This document shows positions 23,519 through 31,793 of a stretch of DNA of 40,996 bases, piece by piece. The DNA comes from Pseudomonas fluorescens (GTDB lineage Bacteria > Pseudomonadota > Gammaproteobacteria > Pseudomonadales > Pseudomonadaceae). Position numbers and translations under genes: made by a program. A model generated the notes under the pieces. The model was not told the DNA's origin, made no database searches, and saw only the letters and a list, made by a program, of their open reading frames with translations. The stretch covers positions 1 through 40,996 of the forward strand of contig NZ_JAGGOF010000077.1 in assembly GCF_018614775.1 (NCBI RefSeq), read 5' to 3'. Every line of letters begins with the position of its first letter. The first letter of the stretch is position 1.

Positions 23519-24481
23519 TCAGAACGAAGCGTTCTGCAGGCCGTCCAGGTAACGTTCGGTGTCCAAGGCCGCCATGCAGCCGGCGCCGGCCGAGGTAATG
23601 GCCTGGCGGTAGACGTGGTCGGCCACGTCGCCGGCGGCGAAGATACCTTCGACGCTGGTGGCGGTGGCGTTGCCGTCGCGGCCACCCTTGACCACCAGGT
23701 AACCGTCCTTGAGCTCCAGCTGACCTTCGAACAACGAGGTGTTCGGAGTGTGGCCGATGGCGATGAACACACCGTCAACCGTGACCTCGTCGAAGCTGCC
23801 ATCGTTGTTCTTCAGGCGAGCACCGGTCACGCCCATCTTGTCGCCCAACACTTCGTCCAGGGTCGCGTTGAGCTTGAGGATGATCTTGCCTTCGGCGACG
23901 CGGGCATTGAGCTTGTCGATCAGGATTTTTTCGGCGCGGAAGGTTTCGCGACGGTGGACCAGGGTGACCGTGCTGGCGATGTTGGCCAGGTACAGGGCTT
24001 CCTCGACGGCGGTGTTGCCGCCACCCACCACAGCCACGGGCTTGTTACGGTAGAAGAAACCGTCGCAGGTGGCGCAAGCGGAAACGCCCTTGCCCATGAA
24101 GGCTTCTTCCGACGGCAGGCCCAGGTAACGAGCGCTGGCGCCGGTGGCGATGATCAGGGCGTCGCAGGTGTAGGTTGCGCTGTCACCCGTCAGGGTGTAC
24201 GGCTTGGCGGCGAAATCCACGGCGTTGATGTGGTCGAAGACGATCTCGGTTTCGAAACGCTCGGCGTGCTCCTTCATGCGCTCCATCAAGGCCGGGCCGG
24301 TCAGACCGTGGACGTCGCCCGGCCAGTTGTCGACTTCGGTGGTGGTGGTCAATTGACCGCCAGCCTGCATGCCGGTGATCAGCAGCGGCTTGAGGTTGGC
24401 GCGGGCCGCATAGACGGCGGCACTGTAACCGGCAGGGCCGGAACCGAGAATAATCACTCGCGAATGACGGACTTCAGACAT
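23519..24481 (-). CDS. trxB: Thioredoxin reductase
   Basis: 320 aa, the usual size. FAD-binding GSGPAGYSAAVYAAR (13-27), redox-active disulfide C136-A-T-C139 in ACATCDGFF, NADPH motif VGGGNTAVEEALYLA, and the C-terminal FAD segment FAAGDVADHVYRQ. Uses NADPH to reduce thioredoxin. The frame is open to 24655, but ATG 24481 has AGGAG 6-8 nt upstream and gives the standard MSEVRHSRVIILGSG start. Convergent with the aminotransferase and divergent from cysZ. Confidence 0.96.
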   Translation of the reverse strand: MSEVRHSRVIILGSGPAGYSAAVYAARANLKPLLITGMQAGGQLTTTTEVDNWPGDVHGLTGPALMERMKEHAERFETEIVFDHINAVDFAAKPYTLTGDSATYTCDALIIATGASARYLGLPSEEAFMGKGVSACATCDGFFYRNKPVAVVGGGNTAVEEALYLANIASTVTLVHRRETFRAEKILIDKLNARVAEGKIILKLNATLDEVLGDKMGVTGARLKNNDGSFDEVTVDGVFIAIGHTPNTSLFEGQLELKDGYLVVKGGRDGNATATSVEGIFAAGDVADHVYRQAITSAGAGCMAALDTERYLDGLQNASF

Positions 24482-24791
24482 GACCTGCTCCTGTTGACCG
24501 GACCTTGCGGGCCGGAACGCCGGGTGAGCGGCGTGAATAAAAAGGACCGTTGACGCACTTGGGGAAGGCTTGGTTTCGACGATCCTGAAAAAGAATGGGT
24601 GCAGCGTATCGAGGGAGCGAAGATTAAGGAAATACGGTTTAACAATCCAGCTCATAGGTGAGCTCTATCCCCCACAGCCCCTGCAATAGCAGTGAACATT
24701 TCATGAAACCTTGTTACACGTCATGTCGCCGCTTTCCCACGCCGGGCAAAGCCGGTAAGGTCGGCCCGTTCACCTTCGCTCGGAGTCACCA
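24482..24791. other. Divergent trxB/cysZ intergenic region
   Basis: About 310 bp hold the start regions of trxB (leftward) and cysZ (rightward). I could not place a convincing sigma-70 promoter for either. No repeat, RNA or reading frame is supported. GGAG at 24782-24785 serves as the cysZ ribosome binding site. Confidence 0.5.
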
Positions 24792-25547
24792 ATGCCCGCC
24801 CCCGTACTGTCCGGCCCGCAATATTTGCGAGAAGGCCTCAAGCTGGTCCTGAGCCCGGGCCTGCGCCTGTTCGTCCTCTTGCCACTGGCGATCAACCTTG
24901 TGCTGTTCGTCGGATTGATCTACCTGGCCGGCCATCAGTTCAGCCTGTGGGTCGACACGCTGATGCCGTCGCTGCCGGACTGGTTGAGTTTCCTCAGCTA
25001 CATCCTCTGGCCGTTGTTCGTGGTGCTGGTGGGGCTGATGGTATTTTTCACCTTTACGATGCTCGCTAATATCATCGCCGCCCCCTTCAACGGTTTTCTC
25101 GCAGAAAAAGTCGAAGTGGTCATCCGTGGCACCGATGACTTCCCGGCCTTCAGCTGGGGCGAACTGGTCGCCATGGTTCCGCGCACCTTCGCCCGGGAAG
25201 CGCGCAAGCTTGGCTATTTCCTGCCCCGTGCCCTGGGACTGTTCGTTCTGTCGTTCATTCCGGTGATCAACCTCGTGGCCGCCCCGCTGTGGTTGCTGTT
25301 TGGCGTGTGGATGATGGCAATCCAGTACATCGATTACCCGGCGGACAACCACAAGCTGGGCTGGAACGAAATGCTCGCCTGGCTGCGGGAGAAGCGCTGG
25401 CAGAGCCTGGGCTTTGGCGGCAGCGTGTACCTGGTGCTGCTGATCCCCCTGGTCAACATCCTGATGATGCCGGCGGCCGTGGCCGGCGCGACCCTGTTCT
25501 GGGTGCGCGAGCAAGGCGCCGAGACCGCGTTGGCACGGCAGGGCTGA
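24792..25547 (+). CDS. cysZ: Sulfate transporter CysZ
   Basis: 251 aa inner-membrane protein. Four or more hydrophobic segments (about 28-46, 66-95, 145-180 and 205-235) and the family landmarks GPQYLREGLKLVLSPGLRLF, ANIIAAPFNGFLAEKVE and the PVINLVAAPLW region. CysZ is a proton-driven, sulfite-sensitive sulfate importer that feeds cysteine synthesis. Its products would pass to CysD/CysNC, encoded about 10 kb away in this window. ATG 24792 with CGGAG 6 nt upstream. The downstream glycosyltransferase starts 64 bp later behind a possible Pho box. Confidence 0.93.
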   Translation: MPAPVLSGPQYLREGLKLVLSPGLRLFVLLPLAINLVLFVGLIYLAGHQFSLWVDTLMPSLPDWLSFLSYILWPLFVVLVGLMVFFTFTMLANIIAAPFNGFLAEKVEVVIRGTDDFPAFSWGELVAMVPRTFAREARKLGYFLPRALGLFVLSFIPVINLVAAPLWLLFGVWMMAIQYIDYPADNHKLGWNEMLAWLREKRWQSLGFGGSVYLVLLIPLVNILMMPAAVAGATLFWVREQGAETALARQG

Positions 25548-25549
25548 GT

Positions 25550-25589
25550 GCGTCACAAATCCATCACGGTGGCGTCACAATGACGACAC
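25550..25589 (+). promoter_or_regulatory. Putative Pho box: four 7-mers at 11-bp spacing
   Basis: GCGTCAC (25550), CCATCAC (25561), GCGTCAC (25572) and ACGACAC (25583) repeat exactly every 11 bp with 4-nt spacers, the geometry of PhoB sites (consensus CTGTCAT-N4-CTGTCAT). CACAAT (25576-25581) lies about 8 bp past the first pair and could be the -10, with a start site near 25588. This would bring the glycosyltransferase under phosphate-starvation control. Confidence 0.5.
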
Positions 25590-25611
25590 GGCCCCGGTCG
25601 ACACTGGGGCC

Positions 25612-26787
25612 ATGACCACACACCTGCACATCACCCTCATCACCGAAACCTTTCCACCGGAAATCAACGGGGTGGCCAATACCCTGAGCCGCCTGTACGA
25701 CGGCTTGCGTGACCGGGGGCATCGGGTCGAGCTGATACGGCCACGACAGGCTGACGACGGGCGTCAGACTAGTGACGATCAGTTGTTGCTGTGCCGGGGC
25801 TGGCCATTACCGGGTTACCCGGGCCTGCAGTGGGGCCAGGCGTCGATGCATAAGCTGTTGCGGCGCTGGACACGCCATCGTCCCGACGTGTTGTACATCG
25901 CCACGGAGGGCCCCCTGGGTTTGTCGGCGTTGCGAGCGGCACGGCGCCTGGGCATTTCGGTGGTCAGTGGTTTCCACACCAACTTCCAGCAATACACCCG
26001 GCAATACGGCCTCGGGTTGCTCAGTCGCGCACTCACGCACTACCTGCGCTGGTTTCACAACCGCTCCAGCCTGACCCTGGTCCCTAGCCTGAGCCAGCGC
26101 CTGGAACTGGAGCGACGGCATTTCGAACGCGTGGCGCTGCTGTCGCGGGGCGTGGACAGCCAGCTGTTTCATCCGGTCAAGCGCTCGACCGGCCTACGCG
26201 AAACCTGGGGCCTGGGCGATGAGGACATCGCCGTGATCCACGTCGGGCGCCTGGCCCCGGAGAAAAACCTCGGGCTGCTCAAGCGCAGTTTCGACACGCT
26301 GCGCAACGCGTTCCCGGAGCGGCGGATGAAACTGGTGGTGATCGGCGACGGTCCGCAGCGTTCCGAGCTGGAGCAGGCGCTGCCCGACGCGATTTTCTGT
26401 GGCTCGCAACGGGGCGAGGCGCTGGCGAGCCATTACGCGTCCGGGGATGTGTTTGTCTTTCCGAGCCTGACCGAGACGTTCGGCAACGTGGTGCTGGAGG
26501 CGCTGGCGTCCGGGCTGGGCGTGGTCGCCTATGATCAGGCGGCGGCAGCGCAACACATCCGGCATGGCTATAACGGCGTGCTGGCGATGCCGGGGGATGA
26601 AGAGGCGTTCTGCGATGCGGCGCGTTGGTTGCTGGAGCAGCGTGAGACCTTGCGTTGCGTGCGGCTCAACGCGCGCCAGCATGCCAGTCGCCAGGGTTGG
26701 GCGGCGGTGATCGAGCAGTTCGAGATGCAGTTGCGCGGGGCTTGTGTGGGTGAGCAGGTGATGCCGGCTGCGTCGCCAATGCGCTGA
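25612..26787 (+). CDS. GT4-family glycosyltransferase
   Basis: 391 aa, two Rossmann-like halves (GT-B fold). The N-terminal ITETFPPEINGVANTLSRL segment and the C-terminal HVGRLAPEKNL, PSLTETFGNVVLEALASGLGVVAYD (the E-x7-E motif) are those of GT4 enzymes such as GDP-mannose-dependent mannosyl- and glycolipid glycosyltransferases (MgtA/PimB/SqdX-like). Under phosphate starvation many bacteria use such enzymes to make glycolipids that replace phospholipids. The 11-bp repeats upstream fit that idea. I recall a glycosyltransferase gene (PA0842) next to plcR/plcH in P. aeruginosa at the equivalent place. The precise donor and acceptor are unknown. Confidence 0.8.
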   Translation: MTTHLHITLITETFPPEINGVANTLSRLYDGLRDRGHRVELIRPRQADDGRQTSDDQLLLCRGWPLPGYPGLQWGQASMHKLLRRWTRHRPDVLYIATEGPLGLSALRAARRLGISVVSGFHTNFQQYTRQYGLGLLSRALTHYLRWFHNRSSLTLVPSLSQRLELERRHFERVALLSRGVDSQLFHPVKRSTGLRETWGLGDEDIAVIHVGRLAPEKNLGLLKRSFDTLRNAFPERRMKLVVIGDGPQRSELEQALPDAIFCGSQRGEALASHYASGDVFVFPSLTETFGNVVLEALASGLGVVAYDQAAAAQHIRHGYNGVLAMPGDEEAFCDAARWLLEQRETLRCVRLNARQHASRQGWAAVIEQFEMQLRGACVGEQVMPAASPMR

Positions 26788-26807
26788 ACTCTCGGTGCCG
26801 TGGAGAT

Positions 26808-26908
26808 CGCCATCGCGAGCAGGCTCGCTCCCACAAGGGATCCTGGTCGTACACAAAAGTATGTGTCCACTGAAGATCAATGTGGGAGCGAGCCTGCTCG
26901 CGATGGCG
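26808..26908. repeat. Inverted REP pair (REPIN)
   Basis: Arms GCCATCGCGAGCAGGCTCGC.. (26808-26836) and TGTGGGAGCGAGCCTGCTCG.. (26881-26908) with a short self-complementary middle (ACACA/TGTGT). It fills the gap between the convergent glycosyltransferase and Old Yellow Enzyme genes. Confidence 0.9.
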
Positions 26909-26923
26909 TCCGTTCAGGTAGGC

Positions 26924-28027
26924 TCAAACCAACGTCATCAACGCCTCGCGGCTGAACGGCAGGATCTCCTGCTCGCGGCCTTCGCGGACTTTTTGCGCCC
27001 AGTCCGGATCCACCAGCAGCGCACGCCCCACCGCCACCAGGTCGAACTCGTCATTGTTCAGGCGCTCCAGCAGGTTCTCCAGGCTGGCGGGCTGGGCAAC
27101 TTTGTCGGTGTTGACCATGAACTGCAGGAACTCGCCATCCAGGCCGACGCTGCCCACGGTAATGGTCGGCTTGCCGGTGAGCTTGCGGGTCCAGCCCGCC
27201 AGGTTCAGCTCGGAGCCTTCAAATTCCGGCTCCCAGAAACGTCGCGTCGAGCAGTGGAAAATGTCCACGCCGGCGTCGGACAACGGCTGGAGGAATTCGC
27301 CCAACGCCTCAGGCGTCTGCACCAGGCGCGCGGTGTAGTCCTGCTGCTTCCATTGGGAGAAACGGAAAATGATCGGAAACCCCTCACCCACCGCCGCACG
27401 CACGGCGCGGATCAGTTCGATGGCGAAGCGCGAACGATTGGCCAGGCTGCCGCCGTAGCCGTCGGTGCGCTGGTTGCTGCCTTCCCAGAAGAACTGGTCC
27501 ACCAGGTAGCCGTGGGCGCCATGGATCTCCACGCCGTCCATGCCGATGCGCTGGGCATCTTTGGCCGCTTGAGCGAACGCGGCGATGACCTCGTCGATGT
27601 CTGCCTGGGTCATGCCATGGACCACCACCTGGCCGTCCTTGAGTTTCTCGCTCGGACCATAGCCCGGTACGCTGGCGTCCGGCTCGGTCCCGGTGCGGCG
27701 CACACTGCCCACATGCCACAGCTGCGGAACGATCTTGCCGCCTTCGGCATGCACCGCATCGACCACCTGTTTCCAGCCGGCCAGCGCCGCCTCGCCGTAG
27801 AAATGCGGCACGTTCGGATAACCGTTGGAGGCCTTGTGCCCGACCGTGGTGCCCTCGGTGATAATCAGGCCGACGCCCGCGGCTGCGCGACGACGGTAGT
27901 ACTCAATGACCTTGGCGTTTGGCACGCCACCCGGCGAAAAGGAACGGGTCATCGGCGCCATCACCACCCGGGTTGGCAGTTCCAGCGCGCCGAGATGGAA
28001 GGGTTTGAACAGGGCTTGTACAGGCAT
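26924..28027 (-). CDS. Old Yellow Enzyme family NADH:flavin oxidoreductase
   Basis: 367 aa. FMN-dependent ene-reductase barrel: FHLGALELPTRVVMAPMTRSF at the start, VEIHGAHGYLVDQFF (the substrate His pair region), RTDGYGGSLANRSRF with the signature segment, and VGRALLVDPDWAQKV at the end. Such enzymes reduce alpha,beta-unsaturated carbonyls, nitroesters or 12-oxophytodienoate using NAD(P)H. The frame opens at 28045, but ATG 28027 has GGAG 7 nt upstream and gives MPVQALFKPF. It probably has its own promoter. Confidence 0.9.
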   Translation of the reverse strand: MPVQALFKPFHLGALELPTRVVMAPMTRSFSPGGVPNAKVIEYYRRRAAAGVGLIITEGTTVGHKASNGYPNVPHFYGEAALAGWKQVVDAVHAEGGKIVPQLWHVGSVRRTGTEPDASVPGYGPSEKLKDGQVVVHGMTQADIDEVIAAFAQAAKDAQRIGMDGVEIHGAHGYLVDQFFWEGSNQRTDGYGGSLANRSRFAIELIRAVRAAVGEGFPIIFRFSQWKQQDYTARLVQTPEALGEFLQPLSDAGVDIFHCSTRRFWEPEFEGSELNLAGWTRKLTGKPTITVGSVGLDGEFLQFMVNTDKVAQPASLENLLERLNNDEFDLVAVGRALLVDPDWAQKVREGREQEILPFSREALMTLV

Positions 28028-28155
28028 GAGGCACTCCACGGGCAAGGTCGCAAGTCGATATGACGAGGATAATATGCGGCGCCCCGGGTGCTGGATAGCA
28101 CTATTGATTGGAATGATTAAGGATTAAAAGGGCGCACAAGGGCATTGAGTAAATC

Positions 28156-28186
28156 CTGTGGCGAGGAGCTTGCTCCCTCGCCACAG
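28156..28186. repeat. Single palindromic REP variant (GTGGCGAGG type)
   Basis: A near-perfect palindrome, CTGTGGCGAGGAGCTTGCTC then CCTCGCCACAG. It is a REP class different from the GTGGGAGCGAGC copies. A second member lies at 37936-37965. Between the OYE and gpx genes. Confidence 0.75.
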
Positions 28187-28242
28187 TCATCCCGGAACCA
28201 TTTCAGAGCCATTGCAAGCCTCTGATGGTTATGGGATCAGCT

Positions 28243-28725
28243 TCAGCCTAGCGCTTTCTCGATCGCCTGGATCACCGTTGGATCATCCGGCGTCGTGCGC
28301 GGCGAGAAGCGGGCCAGTACGCGACCGTCCTTGCCGAGCAGGAATTTCTCGAAGTTCCAGGTAATGTCCCCGGGGAACTCGGCGCCCTCGCCCGCCAGCA
28401 AACGGTAGAGCTGATGGCGGTCATGACCGTTCACTTCCAGCTTGCTGGACAAGGGAAATGTCACGCCATAGTTGAGGCTGCAGAAGTCCTGGATCTCCTG
28501 CTCGGTCCCGGGCTCCTGCCCGGCGAACTGATTGCAGGGCAGCCCCAGCACGCTGAAGCCTCGGTCCTTGAATTGCTGGTAGAGGTTTTCCAACGCAGCG
28601 TATTGCGGCGTCAGGCCACATTTGGAGGCGACGTTGACCACCAGCACGACTTGCCCCTTGAACGGCGCCAGAGGAAGCTCCTGACCATCCAGGGCTTTCA
28701 GTTTAAGGTCGTGGAAAGCACTCAT
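28243..28725 (-). CDS. Glutathione peroxidase (thioredoxin-dependent type)
   Basis: 160 aa. GPx family with peroxidatic C36 (VASKCGLTPQY), C64 and Q70 in LPCNQFAGQ, a further C82 (DFCSLNYGV) at the resolving-Cys position, and ITWNFEKFLL with the catalytic Trp-Asn. A cysteine rather than selenocysteine enzyme; the second Cys suggests reduction by thioredoxin, which fits the window's TrxB. Detoxifies hydrogen and lipid peroxides. The start at 28725 gives the normal MSAFHDLKLKALDG. Same strand as slyD upstream, but a terminator lies between them. Confidence 0.92.
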   Translation of the reverse strand: MSAFHDLKLKALDGQELPLAPFKGQVVLVVNVASKCGLTPQYAALENLYQQFKDRGFSVLGLPCNQFAGQEPGTEQEIQDFCSLNYGVTFPLSSKLEVNGHDRHQLYRLLAGEGAEFPGDITWNFEKFLLGKDGRVLARFSPRTTPDDPTVIQAIEKALG

Positions 28726-28789
28726 GACGAACTCCAGGTTTGCGGATCTTTTTTGAAACAGCCACGGTCGATGCTAACAGCAACCGACC

Positions 28790-28814
28790 AAAAAAGGCGC
28801 CATGCGGCGCCTTT
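28790..28814 (-). terminator. slyD terminator
   Basis: Stem AAAGGCGCC (28793-28801) / GGCGCCTTT (28806-28814), loop ATGC. On the minus strand a T-run follows (six A at 28790-28795). It lies 26 bp past the slyD stop. Confidence 0.9.
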
Positions 28815-28840
28815 CCAGTTTTCTGAGCGTAGCGCAGAAA

Positions 28841-29326
28841 TCAGTGGTGATGACCACCTTCGCCATGGACGTGACCATGGGCGACTTCTTCCTGGCTGGC
28901 GTCACGGATGTCGACGATCTTGACCTTGAAGTTCAGGCGCTGACCGGCCAACGGGTGGTTGCCGTCAACGGTGACGTCGTCGCCTTCCAGGTCGCGGATG
29001 GTGACGATCTGCATCTGGCCATCGGGCGCCGACGCGTGGAACTGCATGCCCACTTCCAGCTCATCGACGCCTTCGAACATGCTGCGGCTCAGGGTGCTGA
29101 CCAGTTCGGCGGAATATTCACCATAGGCGTCTTCCGGCTCAACGGTTACGTCCAGCTCGTCACCGGTGGTTTTACCTTCCAGGGCTTTTTCCAGGCCCAG
29201 GATAATGTTGCCTGCGCCATGCAGGTAGACCAGCGGAGCGCCGCCGGCAGAGCTGTCGATGACCTCACCAGCGTCGTTGGTCAGGGTATAGTCGATGGAG
29301 ACAGCCTTATTGGCGGCGATCAGCAT
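28841..29326 (-). CDS. slyD: FKBP-type peptidyl-prolyl isomerase and metal chaperone SlyD
   Basis: 161 aa. FKBP domain split by the IF (insert-in-flap) chaperone domain: VSIDYTLTNDAGEVIDSS, PLVYLHGAGNIILGLEKALEG, EPEDAYGEYSAELVSTLSR and NHPLAGQRLNFKVKI. The C-terminal HGHVHGEGGHHH tail is a metal (Ni/Zn)-binding tract, shorter than that of E. coli SlyD. Speeds proline isomerisation and can load nickel. ATG 29326 gives the family start MLIAANKAVSIDY, with AAAGG about 10 nt upstream; the earlier open frame is not homologous. Its start codon overlaps the possible start of the divergent DUF3565 gene (shared CATG). Confidence 0.94.
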   Translation of the reverse strand: MLIAANKAVSIDYTLTNDAGEVIDSSAGGAPLVYLHGAGNIILGLEKALEGKTTGDELDVTVEPEDAYGEYSAELVSTLSRSMFEGVDELEVGMQFHASAPDGQMQIVTIRDLEGDDVTVDGNHPLAGQRLNFKVKIVDIRDASQEEVAHGHVHGEGGHHH

Positions 29327-29633
29327 GGGGCGAGACCTTTTGCATAAGAATGAAGAACGGACAAGTCTAAACAAGGATTTGCCCGAAAGCGAACGGAACC
29401 CGGACAAACGGGCCTGCGTCGATAGACAGACAGTCCGGGGTTTCCATCAGGACGAGGACGGGCACTGGGTGGCCGAGCTGTCCTGTGGGCATACCCAGCA
29501 CCTGCGCCACCAGCCGCCGTGGCAATCCCGGGCCTGGGTGCTGGACCCGGCGCAACGTATTGAAAAAATAGGCCAGCCCTTTGCTTGCGGCTGGTGCGCA
29601 CAGGCCTCGGTTAGCGATAACCTTGACGACTGA
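29325..29633 (+). CDS. DUF3565 family protein (start uncertain)
   Basis: About 102 aa from ATG 29325. The conserved core RGFHQDEDGHWVAELSCGHTQHLRHQPPWQSRAWVLDP, ending CGWC, is that of DUF3565. The Cys/His set (CGHTQH, CGWC) suggests a zinc site; the function is unknown. The start is unclear: ATG 29325 overlaps the slyD start antisense (the two share CATG) and has no strong ribosome binding site, while TTG codons at 29340 and 29379 are other options. The family core begins near 29426, so a shorter protein is possible. It lies 60 bp before pta. Confidence 0.72.
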   Translation: MGRDLLHKNEERTSLNKDLPESERNPDKRACVDRQTVRGFHQDEDGHWVAELSCGHTQHLRHQPPWQSRAWVLDPAQRIEKIGQPFACGWCAQASVSDNLDD

Positions 29634-29693
29634 ATAGACGGCAGACGGCCAGATATAGGCCTCGCCCTTGCCATGCACCCTTAGAGAATCCGC

Positions 29694-31793
29694 ATGCAAA
29701 CTTTTTTTATCGCGCCCACCGATTTCGGCGTAGGCCTGACCTCCATCAGCCTCGGGCTGGTGCGTACCCTTGAACGGGCCGGACTGAAAGTCGGCTTCTT
29801 CAAGCCCATTGCCCAGCCGCATCCCGGCGACACCGGGCCGGAACGTTCCACCGAACTGATGGCGCGCACCCATGGCCTCAAGCCGCCGCAACCGCTGGGT
29901 CTGGCTCACGTCGAGCGGATGCTCGGCGACGGCCAGCTCGATGAGCTGCTGGAAGAAATCATCACCCTCTATCAGCAGGCGGCCATCGGCAAGGATGTGC
30001 TGGTCGTCGAAGGCATGGTCCCGACCCGCAACGCCAGCTACGCCGCCCGAGTCAACCTGCACCTGGCCAAGAGCCTGGACGCCGAGGTCATCCTCGTGTC
30101 GGCACCGGAGAATGAGGTGCTGACCGAGCTGTCCGGGCGGGTCGAGTTGCAGGCGCAACTGTTCGGCGGGCCGAAAGACCCGAAAGTCCTCGGTGTGATC
30201 CTGAACAAGGTGCGCACCGACGAAAGCATGGAGGCGTTTTCCGCCCGGCTCAAGGAGCACTCGCCCCTGCTGCGCAGCGGTGACTTCCGCCTGCTGGGCT
30301 GCATTCCGTTCCGCCCGGAACTCAACGCCCCGCGCACCCGCGACGTGGCCGACCTGATGGGCGCGCAGGTGCTCAATGCCGGCGATTACGAAAGCCGGCG
30401 CATGAGCAACATCATCATTTGCGCCCGCACCATGCGCAACACCGTGGAACTGCTCAAGCCCGGCGTGCTGGTGGTGACCCCTGGCGATCGCGACGACATC
30501 ATCCTCGCCGTGAGCCTGGCCGCCATCAACGGCGTGCCGCTGGCCGGCCTGCTGTTGACCAGCGACACCCTGCCCGACCCACGCATCATGGACTTGTGCC
30601 GGGGCGCCTTGCAGGCCGGCCTGCCGGTGTTGTCGGTGAGCACCGGTTCCTATGACACCGCCAACCTGCTCAACGGCCTGAACAAGGAAATCCCGATCGA
30701 TGACCGCGAGCGCGCCGAAATCATCACCGATTTCGTCGCCAGCCACTTGGACGCCAAATGGCTGCATCAGCGCTGTGGCACGCCACGGGAAATGCGTCTG
30801 TCGCCGGCGGTGTTTCGCTACCAGTTGATCCAGCGCGCCCAGGCCGCCAACAAGCGCATCGTCCTGCCGGAAGGCAGCGAACCGCTGACGGTGCAGGCCG
30901 CCGCCATTTGCCAGGCCCGAGGCATCGCCCGTTGCGTGTTGCTGGCCAAGCCGGCCGACGTCGAAGCGGTGGCCCGCGCCCAAGGCATCGAACTGCCGCC
31001 GGGGCTGGAGATTCTCGACCCGGATTCGATCCGCGAGCGTTACGTCGAGCCGATGGTGCGGCTGCGCAAGAGCAAGAGCCTGAATGCGCCGATGGCCGAG
31101 CAACAGCTGGAAGACACCGTGGTCATCGGCACCATGATGCTGGCGCTGGACGAGGTGGATGGGCTGGTGTCAGGCGTCATTCACTCCACCGCCAACACCA
31201 TCCGCCCGGCCCTGCAATTGATCAAGACCGCACCGGGTTGCTCCCTGGTGTCCTCGGTGTTTTTCATGCTGTTCCCCGAAGAAGTGCTGGTCTACGGCGA
31301 CTGCGTGATGAACCCGCACCCCAGCGCGGCGGAACTGGCAGAGATCGCCCTGCAAAGCGCCGACTCGGCCGCCGCGTTCGGCATTACGCCACGGGTGGCA
31401 ATGCTCAGCTATTCCAGCGGCGAATCGGCCAGCGGCGAAGAGGTGGAGAAAGTCCGCGAAGCGACCTTGCTGGCCCATGAGGCGCAACACGGTTTGCTGA
31501 TCGACGGCCCGCTGCAATACGACGCCGCCGCCAACGAAACCGTGGCGCGGCAACTGGCGCCCAACAGCCAGGTGGCTGGCCGGGCGACGGTGTTCATCTT
31601 CCCGGACCTGAACACCGGCAATACCACCCACAAGGCTGTCCAGCGCAGCGCCGATTGCGTCAGCCTCGGACCGATGCTGCAAGGCCTGCGCAAACCCGTA
31701 AACGACTTGCCCCGCGGCGCCCAGGTCGACGACATCGTCTACACCATCGCCTTGACCGCGATCCAAGCCGCCAACCGACCTATGGATATTTAA
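29694..31793 (+). CDS. pta: Phosphate acetyltransferase, long form
   Basis: 699 aa. Long Pta with an N-terminal P-loop/BioD-like domain (TFFIAPTDFGVGLTSISLGLVR), a DRTGG regulatory domain in the middle (about 200-330), and the C-terminal phosphotransacetylase domain (about 375-695: RIVLPEGSEPLTVQAAA, GLVSGVIHSTANTIRPALQ, NPHPSAAELAEIA, FPDLNTGNTTHKAVQRS). Interconverts acetyl-CoA and acetyl phosphate. Acetate kinase, its usual partner, is not next to it here. The downstream acyltransferase ATG directly abuts the stop, so those two are coupled. Confidence 0.96.
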   Translation: MQTFFIAPTDFGVGLTSISLGLVRTLERAGLKVGFFKPIAQPHPGDTGPERSTELMARTHGLKPPQPLGLAHVERMLGDGQLDELLEEIITLYQQAAIGKDVLVVEGMVPTRNASYAARVNLHLAKSLDAEVILVSAPENEVLTELSGRVELQAQLFGGPKDPKVLGVILNKVRTDESMEAFSARLKEHSPLLRSGDFRLLGCIPFRPELNAPRTRDVADLMGAQVLNAGDYESRRMSNIIICARTMRNTVELLKPGVLVVTPGDRDDIILAVSLAAINGVPLAGLLLTSDTLPDPRIMDLCRGALQAGLPVLSVSTGSYDTANLLNGLNKEIPIDDRERAEIITDFVASHLDAKWLHQRCGTPREMRLSPAVFRYQLIQRAQAANKRIVLPEGSEPLTVQAAAICQARGIARCVLLAKPADVEAVARAQGIELPPGLEILDPDSIRERYVEPMVRLRKSKSLNAPMAEQQLEDTVVIGTMMLALDEVDGLVSGVIHSTANTIRPALQLIKTAPGCSLVSSVFFMLFPEEVLVYGDCVMNPHPSAAELAEIALQSADSAAAFGITPRVAMLSYSSGESASGEEVEKVREATLLAHEAQHGLLIDGPLQYDAAANETVARQLAPNSQVAGRATVFIFPDLNTGNTTHKAVQRSADCVSLGPMLQGLRKPVNDLPRGAQVDDIVYTIALTAIQAANRPMDI

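Noticed and set aside
29367..31103. 578-codon minus-strand open frame antisense to pta
   Set aside because: Shadow frame; no domain or start signal.
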